Source: Asparagopsis taxiformis
Lineage: Eukaryota; Rhodophyta; Florideophyceae; Bonnemaisoniales; Bonnemaisoniaceae
Reading direction: 5' to 3'
Length of the DNA: 64,000 nt
NCBI GenBank assembly: GCA_030407315.1
Contig: JALQPE010001817.1
Location: 62,001 to 126,000 of the forward strand
The notes beneath the pieces were generated by a model. That model saw only the letters and a program-made list of their open reading frames with translations, did no database searches and was not told the DNA's origin. This document shows positions 1 to 9,932 of this stretch, piece after piece. The first letter of the stretch is position 1. Every line of letters begins with the position of its first letter. The position numbers were made by a program, and so were the translations under genes.

Positions 1-2
1 GT

Positions 3-3000
3 GTCAGGCTGGGGAACTCGCTGTTCCGCGTAAAATTCTTCGTAGCCAACACGCTGGCTGTCCCCGTCATAATGGGCACGTCGTTCATGTCGAAGCATGT
101 CGATGCTATACGCTGTCGAGCGCAAACGATCGAGCTCCACCGAGGAGATACGATACCCATTATCGCGGAGGGTGATACGACGACTCCGTACGAGGAGGGG
201 GAAGAGACGAATCCAAACGTGGAACACCCGAAACGCCGCGAGCGTAACGCGGCCTCGAATCGGCCAAGCCGAACGTTTTCGGTTCGCCTGACGAAGTACA
301 CGCGTGTACCGGCGATGTCGCAACGGACCGTCAACGTGACGACGGATGCGACCGGACTCGTGTTCCTCGAACCGAAAGCGTCGGTGCAATTCCGGCATGG
401 GCTTCGTATAGCCAACGGAGTGGTCGACGTAGGACCCAGAGAGACGTTCTCTATTATCGTATCTAACTTCACGAAGAAGGACCGCGAGCTGCCGAAAGGC
501 GCGACGATTGCGTACGCGGTACGCTCCCCGTTGGGAATCGTCCCACTCAAGCGTGAGGGCGGCGAAGCCCTCGCGAAGGTTTTGAACCTACCGCTAGTCG
601 ACGCGACGACGCGGATAAATACGAACGGGTTGGGCGACGAAACGCCAGACCCGTTGGTCAACGAAAAGGGGAACGACCCCGCCACGGATTGGCAGTCGAC
701 AATCGATTTGTCGCACCTCGACGACGAGGACTTACGAAAGCGCATCAACGAGATGCTAGCTACACATTCGTCAATGTGGACGAGCGGACGCCTCGGCGAA
801 ATCAATGCTACGGAGCATCGAATCGAACTCGAACCGGGCACGCGGCCCATACGTTCAATGCCCTATCGTCAGGGTCCGGCTTTACGTACGATAGCCGAGG
901 AGCAGATCACGAAGATGCTCAACGAAGGGGTTATCGAACCCGCGTCCAGCGAATGGGCGTCACCAATCGTGTTGGTGCCGAAGAAGGACGGATCCTTACG
1001 TTTCTGTGTCGACTACAGGCGTTTGAACGCGAAAACGATCGCTGATTCGTACCCGCTTCCTCGTATGGAAGACTGCCTGGATTCGTTGGGCGACGCCGCC
1101 ATCTTCACGACACTCGACTGTAACGCCGGTTACTGGCAAGTGCCCGTCTCCGCCGAGGACCGTGATAAGACAACGTTTACGTCTTTCATGGGAACGTATC
1201 GCTACGTGCGAATGCCATTCGGGCTACGAAATGCCCCCGCTACGTTTCAGCGGACGTTGGACATCATCCTCTCCGGAGTACGTTGGCAATCGTGCCTTGT
1301 TTACTTAGACGACGTAATCGTCTTTTCGAAAGACCTCGAGTCTCACCTGGGTCACGTTGACCAGGTGCTTTCCCTGCTACGCGCAGCGGGAGTAACGTTA
1401 AAGCTCACGAAGTGCTCGTTCTTTCAACCACGAGTTGACTACCTGGGGCACGTGATTACCCCAGGGAAGCTGCACGTCGCAGCACGGAACAAGGAAGCCT
1501 TTCGTACGGCTACGTTCCCGCGAGACAAGACGCAATGTCGATCGTTTTTGGGCGCGGCCAACGTTTACCGCCGTTTCGTAAAGGCGTATGCCGAGATCGC
1601 TCGGCCACTCAACACGATGTTGAAGAAGGACGCTTCCCCCGATTGGACGAATCCAACTGACGCGCAAACGAATGCGTTCGAAACGTTGAAGACAATACTG
1701 GTGTCGCCACCAGTATTGCACCTTCCGAAGGCGGGACGTCCGTTCATGATCGATACCGACGCGTCGGCGTATCAGCTGGGAGCTACGTTGCTCCAGCAGC
1801 AAAACGAAGATAAGCCCAACGAATGGGTGCCGATTGGGTACTGGTCGAAGACCCTTAACGAAACCGAACGTGGTTACTCGGCGACCGAGCGCGAGTGCTA
1901 CTCCGTCGTCTGGGCGATAACGTCGCTCCGACCCTACGTAGAGGGTCAGCGGTTCACCGTACGTACGGACCACGAAGCCTTACGTTGGCTGATGACGTTG
2001 ACGGACGCGTCCGGACGACTACTACGATGGAGGCTACGCGTTGCCGAATTCGATTTCGAAGTTACGTACAGGCCTGGGCGCGTGCACCAGGTACCTGACG
2101 CTTTATCACGTGTGATATCTACGTATGACGACGGTCGACCCGTCGACGATGACGTACCATCGTACGGGGACGCGGTCCTCGTGACGACTCGCAGTCGTCG
2201 ACAACCCACACGAAATGGGCAAGGACGAACGACGTCCGTACGTAAAAAGGCAACGAATGCCAGGGGTCACGACGACCCGTCGAACGAGACTCGTGACGAA
2301 CGGACACCAGCCGCGACGGCTGGCAACGAGGGACTCGAGTTCAACCGCGACGCGTCGCTCGATGACGTTCTCGACGAGGAACCGGATTTCCTCGACGAAC
2401 AGCGCGCTGCTGAAGACGATTCGGCACGCGTGCCACCAGCTGACGTTCAGCTTCCCATTACGAGGGACGAGCTTATCGAAGCTCAACGCGAGGACACGTT
2501 CTGTCAAACGATACTGACACGACAGTCCGAGACGCAGGACGCTGCATTCTTCGAAGGCCACGATGGCCTACTCCGACGCCGGAACCCTCACGACGAGGAA
2601 CGTACACAAATCGTTGTGCCGGCTTCGTTGCGGCCGCGGCTGCTGGAGTTAACGCACCACCACGTCCTCGCTGGACACCCCGGACAAACGCGTATGTACT
2701 ACACCCTACGGAGGACGTACTACTGGCCCGCGATGGCCGCCGACATCTACGCAACGGTACGAAACTGCGTTGGATGTGCGAAGAACCGCGTGAAGCTTCG
2801 CAAACGGACGAACCCGTTACGTTTATTTCCGGCTACGGAGCCGTTGCGAGACCTATGTATCGACATACTAGGTCCGCTTACGAAAACCACGCGTGGTAAC
2901 CGATTTATCCTCGTGATAACGGACCGCTTCACGAAGCTGACTAGAGTCGTACCTCTACGTAATATCGATTCCGCCAACGTGGCGAGTGCGTTCGTCAACG

Positions 3001-3908
3001 CGTGGGTCTTCTCGTATGGACCCCCACGGACACTCATAAGCGACAACGGAAAGCAGTTCGCTGCTAAGTTCTTCCAGCGCGTTTGCAACGAGATTGGCGT
3101 AACGAACGTCTTTACGTCGACGTACCACCCCCAAACGAACGGGCAGGTGGAGCGCTACAACAGGACGATCCTGGCGATGCTGCGCAATTACGTAAACGAA
3201 AACCAGAACGACTGGGATCGATACGCATCGGCGTTAACGTTTGCGTACAACACGCATGTGCATTCGAGCACGGGCACGACGCCCTTCGATTTGATTCTCA
3301 CGAATCCACCGCCACCGCTGGCGCTACACACGTCGGTAACGAACCGCGAACTACCCGACGGGGGAGGGCGAGCCACTTACGTGCGTGAGCTCGCCACAAC
3401 GATGGATAACGCGTATCGAACGCTGAAGGCCGCGCAGGCACGTTATAAACGAAATTTCGACAAACGAGTCCGTGTCTCGAATCGAAACATCCGTGCGGGA
3501 GAATACGTATTCATCGACCCGACGGACGGGACCACGAAGGGCACGAAGCTCGGCAACCACGCGTTGGGACCGTTCCGCGTACTACGTAACGACGTACGAA
3601 CGTTCGTCATCCAACGAGGAGACGTAGTTGAACGTGTCAACTCGGACCGCGTTGCGTACGCGCCAACGCCGGCGAACGCGCCCCCGCCGGAGCCATACGA
3701 TGCCACCGAGGCAGACCTCGACAAGAACCGCGACGGTCCGGCGTATGTAGTAGACGACCTACTCAACCACCGCGTGAACGAGGACGGAACGTTAGACTTC
3801 CTCGTGAAGTGGGTCGGGTATCGTACCCCTACGTGGGAGCCCCGCCGGAACGTATCTGAAGAGAGCGTCTCTCGATACTTCGCACGCGTGCGACGAGCAA
3901 CAACGTGA
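3..3908 (+). CDS. pol: Ty3/gypsy chromovirus pol polyprotein, 5' end outside window
   Basis: The frame is open to the left edge, so the gene starts upstream; the first ATG at 72 is internal. Residues encoded just before and after 72 resemble the C-terminal end of a retropepsin (hydrophobic stretch, then G-x-x-F). Counting from 72, the reverse transcriptase covers about residues 285-450 with the catalytic YLDD near 412. RNase H follows (MIDTDAS, an ERE segment, RTDHEAL). The integrase has an HHCC zinc finger near 860-905 and a D,D,E triad near 929, 988 and 1026. A chromodomain lies near 1224-1270 (FLVKWVGY and WEP), which marks the chromovirus branch of Metaviridae; in that branch the domain can direct integration to marked chromatin. 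All catalytic residues are present and there is no internal stop, so the copy looks young. Codon use is strikingly rich in ACG and other CpG-containing codons, unlike the host genes. Stop is TGA at 3906. Confidence 0.95.
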   Translation, partial: VRLGNSLFRVKFFVANTLAVPVIMGTSFMSKHVDAIRCRAQTIELHRGDTIPIIAEGDTTTPYEEGEETNPNVEHPKRRERNAASNRPSRTFSVRLTKYTRVPAMSQRTVNVTTDATGLVFLEPKASVQFRHGLRIANGVVDVGPRETFSIIVSNFTKKDRELPKGATIAYAVRSPLGIVPLKREGGEALAKVLNLPLVDATTRINTNGLGDETPDPLVNEKGNDPATDWQSTIDLSHLDDEDLRKRINEMLATHSSMWTSGRLGEINATEHRIELEPGTRPIRSMPYRQGPALRTIAEEQITKMLNEGVIEPASSEWASPIVLVPKKDGSLRFCVDYRRLNAKTIADSYPLPRMEDCLDSLGDAAIFTTLDCNAGYWQVPVSAEDRDKTTFTSFMGTYRYVRMPFGLRNAPATFQRTLDIILSGVRWQSCLVYLDDVIVFSKDLESHLGHVDQVLSLLRAAGVTLKLTKCSFFQPRVDYLGHVITPGKLHVAARNKEAFRTATFPRDKTQCRSFLGAANVYRRFVKAYAEIARPLNTMLKKDASPDWTNPTDAQTNAFETLKTILVSPPVLHLPKAGRPFMIDTDASAYQLGATLLQQQNEDKPNEWVPIGYWSKTLNETERGYSATERECYSVVWAITSLRPYVEGQRFTVRTDHEALRWLMTLTDASGRLLRWRLRVAEFDFEVTYRPGRVHQVPDALSRVISTYDDGRPVDDDVPSYGDAVLVTTRSRRQPTRNGQGRTTSVRKKATNARGHDDPSNETRDERTPAATAGNEGLEFNRDASLDDVLDEEPDFLDEQRAAEDDSARVPPADVQLPITRDELIEAQREDTFCQTILTRQSETQDAAFFEGHDGLLRRRNPHDEERTQIVVPASLRPRLLELTHHHVLAGHPGQTRMYYTLRRTYYWPAMAADIYATVRNCVGCAKNRVKLRKRTNPLRLFPATEPLRDLCIDILGPLTKTTRGNRFILVITDRFTKLTRVVPLRNIDSANVASAFVNAWVFSYGPPRTLISDNGKQFAAKFFQRVCNEIGVTNVFTSTYHPQTNGQVERYNRTILAMLRNYVNENQNDWDRYASALTFAYNTHVHSSTGTTPFDLILTNPPPPLALHTSVTNRELPDGGGRATYVRELATTMDNAYRTLKAAQARYKRNFDKRVRVSNRNIRAGEYVFIDPTDGTTKGTKLGNHALGPFRVLRNDVRTFVIQRGDVVERVNSDRVAYAPTPANAPPPEPYDATEADLDKNRDGPAYVVDDLLNHRVNEDGTLDFLVKWVGYRTPTWEPRRNVSEESVSRYFARVRRATT

Positions 3909-6900
3909 AAGGCCACGACGGCCCCCGAAAACGCACACGAGCGTCGGGTTAAGCGCACGCGTGCGCGACGTTGCACGATGCAACAAACGAAGGCGACGAG
4001 CCGCACGAACGAGAAGCGAAGGCACAACGAGTGGCCGGGACGTCCACCCTTGCGTTGGGGGGGGCGCGATGCGTGCTAGAGCCGTCGCTCTTTTCGTTTT
4101 CGACACCATACGTTGGTGGAGGCACGAGCGCCAACGAAAGATTGGACGACGAGTCCACGCGCGGACGATTCACACGATGTGAAGAGCCACGACTGGCTCG
4201 ACAGTGTTGACCGCCCCACGGGCAAAGGTGACGACACCACGGGCCACGGACGGACAACACGTCAGATTTTTCGCGCGAAAAATTATACTTGGGCCAGCGG
4301 GCCATGGGCGCACGGTACGAAACATCGGGCCGATTACAGTGCGCTAATCCGGCCAAATCTCGGGACACGCGTGCCCCGAAAATTTCGTAATTTTGGCACG
4401 TCACGTGAGCCATCGCACGTCCCCGTGGACAGCCGCTGACAACGAGTCGCATCGACCAACGAGGTCAACGCCAAACAGCTCGCGAGCTAACGGCAACGTG
4501 ACGCCGGAAGGCGGAGAAACGACGTAGGACGGACGCGTCCCCAACGAAGATGGCAACGGCCTCATTACGAAACTTCCCGCACGAAGCGGAACGAAGCTAT
4601 ACGTTAGCCGACGAATTAGACCAACGGGTCTCAGCGCACGAAGCGCGCGAGTGAAGCGTGCGAACGACGAGCCAACGAGGCCGCGACGACGGACGGCGAA
4701 CCGAATCGCCATCGTGAGGCACGACGCCGAACACGGTAGCCACGTACGGCAACCACGGAACGACACAACGGTGTCCTGCCACGCGGGCATAGCGAATGAC
4801 GCGCGAAAGCGAAAAGCCCGCCGGCTAGTCGAGACGCACGAGCAAACCCGAAAGGGGTTGACCACGTACGGTCACGAAGGCTAAGACGCGCACGTCCGCA
4901 TCGCAAACGAGAAGCTAACGAGCTTAGACCCCGTTCGAATTCGAAGGCGCGCGCGGCACCGGCCACGTCGGCCAGGATACGAGCGCGTACGCGGACGTCG
5001 CTAACGATAACGACGCACGCCAACGGGCCGAACGTACGAAACGAAATACGAATACGCAACGGCGTACAAGCTGGTAGCCAACGTAAACGGCACAGCTGAA
5101 GGCAACGTCTGCCGACGAACCTGGCTCACGTAACAGCCTCAAACGCCCGCGGGCGTGCGAAACGACTTCGTCAATCGCGTCCCCGTCGGGTTCGCAAGTC
5201 GAATAAACTAAATTACGCAACGGCGTAGAGGGCGAGCATTACGTATGCCCAAGTGCACGTCGCACCACATAACGGATGAGCTAACGAAACGCTCCTCGGA
5301 CGCCGCGGCGAACGACGCCACCACGCGAAGCGGACTAGCGCAACGGTTGCGCCACCGGCTAACGTGAAGCCGCGGGAACGTAAAGCGCGACGGCGCTAAC
5401 GGTGTTAACGGCTATACGAAAAGCCAAGCCCGCCGGCAAAGACGTTGTGAACGGAACTGCGACGCACCACGACGCACCGCCGCGTACACGCAACGGCGTG
5501 AAACGTCAAGCCAACTCACGCGCGAGTCGGCCTGACGTTTGGCGAATTTTCCGTCCAGCTCATCGGAGCAAATTAAAATTGGCACCGACGTGCTACGTGC
5601 CAAAGAGCTCGAATGCTCAACGGAATTCGACACCCGACGGGGTTATCCGCACGAGGAACGACGGCGGAAACGAATTCCGAGATAGTTACAAAATGATAAC
5701 GCCACTGGCCAACGTGAAGCCGCGGGAACGTGAAGCGCGACGGCGCTAATGACGTCAATGGCTATACGAAAAGCCAAGCCCGCCGGCCACCACGTCGTCA
5801 GCGAAACCGCAACGTACTGCGACGAATTGCTGCGTACACGCCACGGCGTAGAACGTCAAACCGACTCACGTGCGAGTCGGTCTGACGTTCGATGAAATTT
5901 TCACCTAGCTCATCGGAGCAAATTAAAATTAGCACCGACGTGCTACGCGCTAAAGAGCTCGAATGCTCAACGGAATTCGACACCCGACGGGGTCATTCGA
6001 ACGAGAAGCGACGGCGGAAACGATTTCCGAGTTAGTTACTAAATGATACGCACGCCAACGGGCTAAACGATCGAGGTTAACGTACCACTCGCAGTGAAAA
6101 GCCGCCGCTACGCGCCGCCGCTTAGCCGAATAGTTACGATTTGTACGAACCTGCCAACGGGCACACGCCGCTGCGAACGCGGAAGACGGGCTACGTAAGC
6201 CTTACGACACCCGACGGGGTAGACGCCACAACAAAAAATTGTGGGGAGGGGCTTAACGCTAACCCCTCCCCCGCTGCAGACGACCTGCCAACACGTATTA
6301 CGAAGCTCAACGGAGCCATGCGATTACGCAAAGAAACAAACGAAGGTTTACGAAGCAGCTCGATGCTAAAAGCCTACGAGGCCTACGACTAACCACGGAA
6401 CGATGCCAACGGGCGGGCCGCGATGATTACGAAAGAGCCGGAGCGCACGCGCGCGCTCCGGCGCCGTGGCGATTCGATCAGCCAACCGGGCCGCGTACGT
6501 TTAAACGAGATTTTTCGGGACAACTGCCACGTCCGCAGTTGTACCCGAAAAGGCGCCACGGCCCCGTGTCTCAGGCGCGTCCTGAAGGGCCTCGCGTGGC
6601 CGGGACGTCCACGTGTGGGGGTGGGGCTGTGTAGTATACGTGGCAATTCCGAAATTGCAAATATTTACGTTTTTCCGCGGAATTCGAATCTCGGCGGACA
6701 CGACCGGCGACAGCAATGCACGAACATTGCTGGCGCATGCGCGCGCGCAACCGGCACACGTGTGCAACGAACGTACTGGCAACGGCCAACGGACCAACGG
6801 GTCCCTACGTGTGACCCACAAGGTCCTTTCCCATTCGGGGACGTTACGAACAGTGTTTACACTGTAAAGCGATGCCATCGTGGCCATATAGGTATTGGCA

Positions 6901-7273
6901 TCGTGCCGGGAGGGAAAGGGGACAATTCATCGAACGGGCAACGGCTCTAGTCTACGACTGACTTCTACGTTTTACGTTTACGTTCTGCCTAACGAGGCTT
7001 CGTCTCCGTCGAGCTGCGTACTCCCTACCCATCGCCGCACGTAAGGCTGATTGCGTGTAGTGCCTCCGGGCTTGGTTGAGAGCGCCTCCGGTGACGTACC
7101 ACCTCGTTTGCTAACGTAATCCTCGCGTGGATTGTTGCGTCGTGACGCTCGTGTCTACTCGCTAACCACTCTACCTTCTACCGTTCTAACAATACAGTCA
7201 AACACCAGCGAGTGGACTGCTCGTTTCGTTTCGTAAGGACAGCGTGTCCGTAGCTCGTACCAGCTATCTAGAA
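3909..7273. other. Gene-free tail of the chromovirus
   Basis: This is 3.4 kb with no believable gene. The sequence is full of short AACG, CCAACGG and ACGA words and shares the CpG-rich texture of the pol gene, so I treat it as part of the same element. It includes the 350-bp tandem duplication at 5351-6050 and should include the 3' LTR. Short open frames on both strands lack family resemblance and codon-like constraint. Confidence 0.6.
5351..6050 (+). repeat. Two-copy 350-bp tandem repeat
   Basis: Copy 1 is 5351-5700 and copy 2 is 5701-6050. They align end to end without a gap at exactly 350 bp, with about 52 mismatches by my hand count, roughly 85% identity. Conserved blocks include CATCGGAGCAAATTAAAATT and CGGAATTCGACACCCGACGG. 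A fragment of the last block recurs near 6206-6220. The copies have no shared open frame. They sit in the tail of the chromovirus and may be duplicated regulatory or structural RNA sequence. Confidence 0.9.
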
Positions 7274-8540
7274 CTAACGTTGTTCCACAGTCCATTCGAA
7301 GGAACGTCCAGAAGAGGTGTATGGGAATAGAGAAGCCGAGATGTCGGCAAACCCCTTAATGAACCGGCGATAGTAGCCCGCCAAACCGAGGAAGCTGCGG
7401 AGCTCGGAAGCGGTTTGCGGCGGAGCTACGTCTGTAATGGCGGAAATCTTGGCGGGGTCTACTGACACCCCATTGTGGCTAACGATGTGACCAAGCAACT
7501 CGACTTTAGGTTGAACGAAGAAGCATTTGACGATCTTCAGCTTCAAACCCCTCTGAATTAGGGTCTCGAAGAGGATACGAAGGTGGGAGATGTGTTCTTC
7601 CATGTTTTTAGAGAATACCACAACGTCGTCGAGATACGCTCGGACGAATGGTAGATCCTTGACCATCTCATCCATCATCCTCTGGAAGGTGGACGGGGCA
7701 TTCATTAATCCAAAAGGCATAACTTCGAACTTATAGGTGCCGTACCGCGTGACGAAGGTCGTCATCTCCTTACAAGCGGTATCCATTCGAATCTGCCAAT
7801 ACCCAGAGAAGAGATCGAGGGTGGTAAAGAGGGAATTCCCTCCCAGTTCATCGAAGATCTCTTCGATCCTGGGTAAAGGCCAATGATCTGGTTTGATCTT
7901 ACGATTCAGGATGCGATAGTCAACGCAGAAACGTGGTTTCCCGTCCTTCTTCGTAGCGATGACCACCGGGAAGGACCATGCCGATGAGGCCGGAGTGATA
8001 ATTCCCGCTTCTAGCATCCGATCAATTTCGGATCGTACTACCTCGTTTTGTTTCGGTGACAACCGACGAGGTTGGTGGTAGACTGGGGTGGCATCTTCTA
8101 GCTCAAAGGAGTGTTTAACAGGTACGTCGGCTTTCCGGAGATCGTGAAAGGACCAAGCGACGATTCCGTAGTCCTTCAACGACTCCGATATAATGCGTCT
8201 GTCCGATGCTGACAGGTGTGCGAGCTTCTCTTCGACGAGTTTATCGTGCTCTTCGGTTTCAGAGCGGTCGCTCTCCTCTTCTACCGCTGCTTGCGGCTTG
8301 GAGAAGTCAACGTGGGCGACAATTAGCGTACCTTCGTCTTCGTCCCCTGAAGAAGTCGTCGACGCTCCTTCATCGGTGCTGAGAGACGTGAAGTCTTCGC
8401 TTTCACTACCTCCCTGTGGAAGGAAGTGGAGACCGTTATCGGGTTCTAGCCCAATCCGCGCCGATTCTTCGCCGAGTTGTATCTCGACGACTCGACTCCC
8501 AATGTCCAGTTTAGCCTGAAGATCCTCCATGGCCGGTAAG
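7274..8540 (-). pseudogene. pol: Reverse transcriptase part of pol, truncated
   Basis: On the minus strand this encodes the stretch after the protease and a complete RT palm and fingers: YLDD catalytic motif, FCVDYRILN, MPFGLMNAPSTFQ, and the connection segment up to the FEWT motif that normally leads into RNase H. A stop at 7274-7276 follows within a few codons, in sequence that no longer belongs to pol, so RNase H, integrase and everything downstream are missing. The open frame continues rightwards past 8540 into the inserted element; about two dozen N-terminal residues up to 8617 are insert-encoded and not original. No frameshift is visible within the RT itself. Confidence 0.9.
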
Positions 8541-8545
8541 CCGAT
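8541..8545 (+). repeat. Target-site duplication, left copy (CCGAT)
   Basis: These five bases directly precede the left terminus of the insert and are repeated immediately after its right terminus. In the interrupted gene they fall in the conserved hydrophobic segment at the end of the retropepsin domain. Confidence 0.88.
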
Positions 8546-9927
8546 TGTAGTGCAATGCCACTTGGCGAAGCGCTTACAGCTAGGTGTTTCACCTCCAATT
8601 TTGAGCACTTTACCCAATTCTTTTAATTCTCAACTATTTTGGACTATCTATTCTAACAGCAGTGCAATCACTGAACACGTGGCACGTGACACCAGTGATA
8701 CACTGAATTGTACACTACACCTAACGGTTTACACTGTATTTACAGTGTGCCAGCGCCGCCGGCGCACCCGTCACTTAGGGTTTTTCGACCACCCCACTGT
8801 ATCAGTATTTAGCCTAGCTATTGGACACCAACCACAAGGACATTTAGGGTTACAAGCCACATGTAATTTATTATTTAACTAGAGGCGAATCGCCATGTCC
8901 TTTGATTGTAAAAGCCAGCCGGAAGCTCGGTGTCCAATCTACCCCCAGGGTGCGTTTTGCCTACTGATTCAGTGTGCTTCTCCCTTGGCTATGGTGCTTG
9001 GCACTCTTCCGGTGTCCCTTTTCGCTGATTCAGCTTCTCAATGTCGGGACGCTGTATCAGCATTGCCCCTACCACGCGTCACCGGTGGTGCGCGTGCCCC
9101 TCAATCAGGTGTCTTCGGCCGCCTGGTGCCCACCCGGAGGTATGGTTGCGAGCCACTCCCAACTTGCGTTTCGCAGTCTCATTACAGCCTGCTTCGACTT
9201 TGGCTATAGTGTCTGGCCTGCTTCTGGAACCCATTCCCCGCTGTATCAGCTTTCTGTCCTGGCCGTCGTGCTGGTTCAGCAAGCCCCCCCGCCGACCAAT
9301 CGGACTTGGTTATTGATGTGCTCCCAACTATCGTTTTGCAGTCTCATGGAAGCCTGCTTCGTCTTTGGCTATAGCGCGGACCGCGCCGACACTGGTCACT
9401 CAACTGATTCAGTCTGTGACTGGTTACTCTGCTGGATCAGCTTCCCTTTCCCCGATACCACGTGTCACCGGTGGTGCGCGTGCCCTTCGATCAGGTATCT
9501 TCGGGTGCCTGGTGCCCGGCTCTTGAGCCACTGCCCCTCTCCCGCTGTACCAGCGTATCGCTGTATGCATCGCTGTACCAGCGCCCGCCCTATCCTATAG
9601 GGCTCCCCCTTCTTCTTCCCTTTTGCTTCTTATACAGGGCACTCACCCCTTTTGTGCCTGGTGTCCTCCCTTCTTCCCTATTAGGGTTGGTGAACCACCA
9701 TCCTTTCGGTGCACCACCATGACTCACCATGTGACCACAGGATTCTAGACGGATCGTCTGTGTGGCCTTACAACCCACACTAAGGCAGGCGATTCGCCTT
9801 TGCTCTACCACACTCAACTCGAGCCTGACTACCGAGACAGGAGGGCTCGAACACCTCGCGGTGGCTCGCCGATTCGGCTTACAGCCAAGGCTGCCCGTTT
9901 TCGAATCGACCAAGCCATTGCACTACA
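8546..9927. mobile_element. 1382-bp insertion with inverted termini and 5-bp target duplication
   Basis: The left end reads TGTAGTGCAATG (8546-8557) and the right end is its exact inverse complement (9916-9927); weaker inverted similarity extends to about 27 bp. The 5-bp sequence CCGAT flanks both sides (8541-8545 and 9928-9932). The insert lies inside pol of the older element: protease homology stops exactly at one edge and resumes at the other, and removing insert plus one CCGAT would bring the two halves back in frame. TG...CA ends with a 5-bp duplication fit a solo LTR. Long inverted termini beginning TGT with a 4-5 bp duplication also fit a non-autonomous Ginger-type DNA transposon. It has no recognisable gene. 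Confidence 0.9.
8940..9540 (+). repeat. Degenerate internal repeats of the insert
   Basis: Phrases recur within the insert. CACCGGTGGTGCGCGTGCCC occurs at 9080 and 9466, each time followed by a similar ATCAGGT...CTGGTGCCC stretch. CTCCCAACT followed by CAGTCTCAT...GCCTGCTTCG and TTTGGCTATAG occurs at 9156 and 9321, with a weaker version near 8955. Similarity is imperfect. Open frames across this region follow the repeats and are not good gene candidates. Confidence 0.7.
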
Positions 9928-9932
9928 CCGAT
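9928..9932 (+). repeat. Target-site duplication, right copy (CCGAT)
   Basis: This is the second copy of the 5-bp duplication, directly after the right terminus of the insert. The perfect match indicates a fairly recent insertion. Confidence 0.88.

Larger units (their letters stand above)
1..7282 (+). mobile_element. Chromovirus LTR retrotransposon, 3' part
   Basis: This covers the pol gene plus the gene-free tail after it. The right boundary is inferred from the point near 7274-7290 where the reverse-strand pol of a second element stops matching its family. No 5' LTR is inside the window, so a 3' LTR cannot be identified by self-comparison. Purine-rich runs that could act as polypurine tracts lie near 6241-6251 and 6612-6627; the second is followed by TGTGTAG, an acceptable LTR start. 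The LTR limits are guesses. Confidence 0.6.

Noticed and set aside
1398..1973. 191-codon frame antisense to the chromovirus pol
   Set aside because: A shadow of the CpG-rich codons on the other strand; RT and RNase H on the plus strand fully explain the region.
4113..4439. 108-codon plus-strand frame in the chromovirus tail
   Set aside because: Thr/Arg/His-rich translation of the AACG/CACG word pattern; no resemblance to an env or accessory gene.
6628..7196. Exact 3' LTR of the chromovirus
   Set aside because: A purine-rich tract followed by TGTGTAG and a later AATACA give a possible pair, but without the 5' LTR in the window the limits cannot be tested, so no LTR feature is claimed.
8974..9600. 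208-codon open frame inside the insert
   Set aside because: It follows the internal repeats, has Cys/Leu/Ser-heavy random composition and no domain, and the insert's boundaries show it is transposon DNA.
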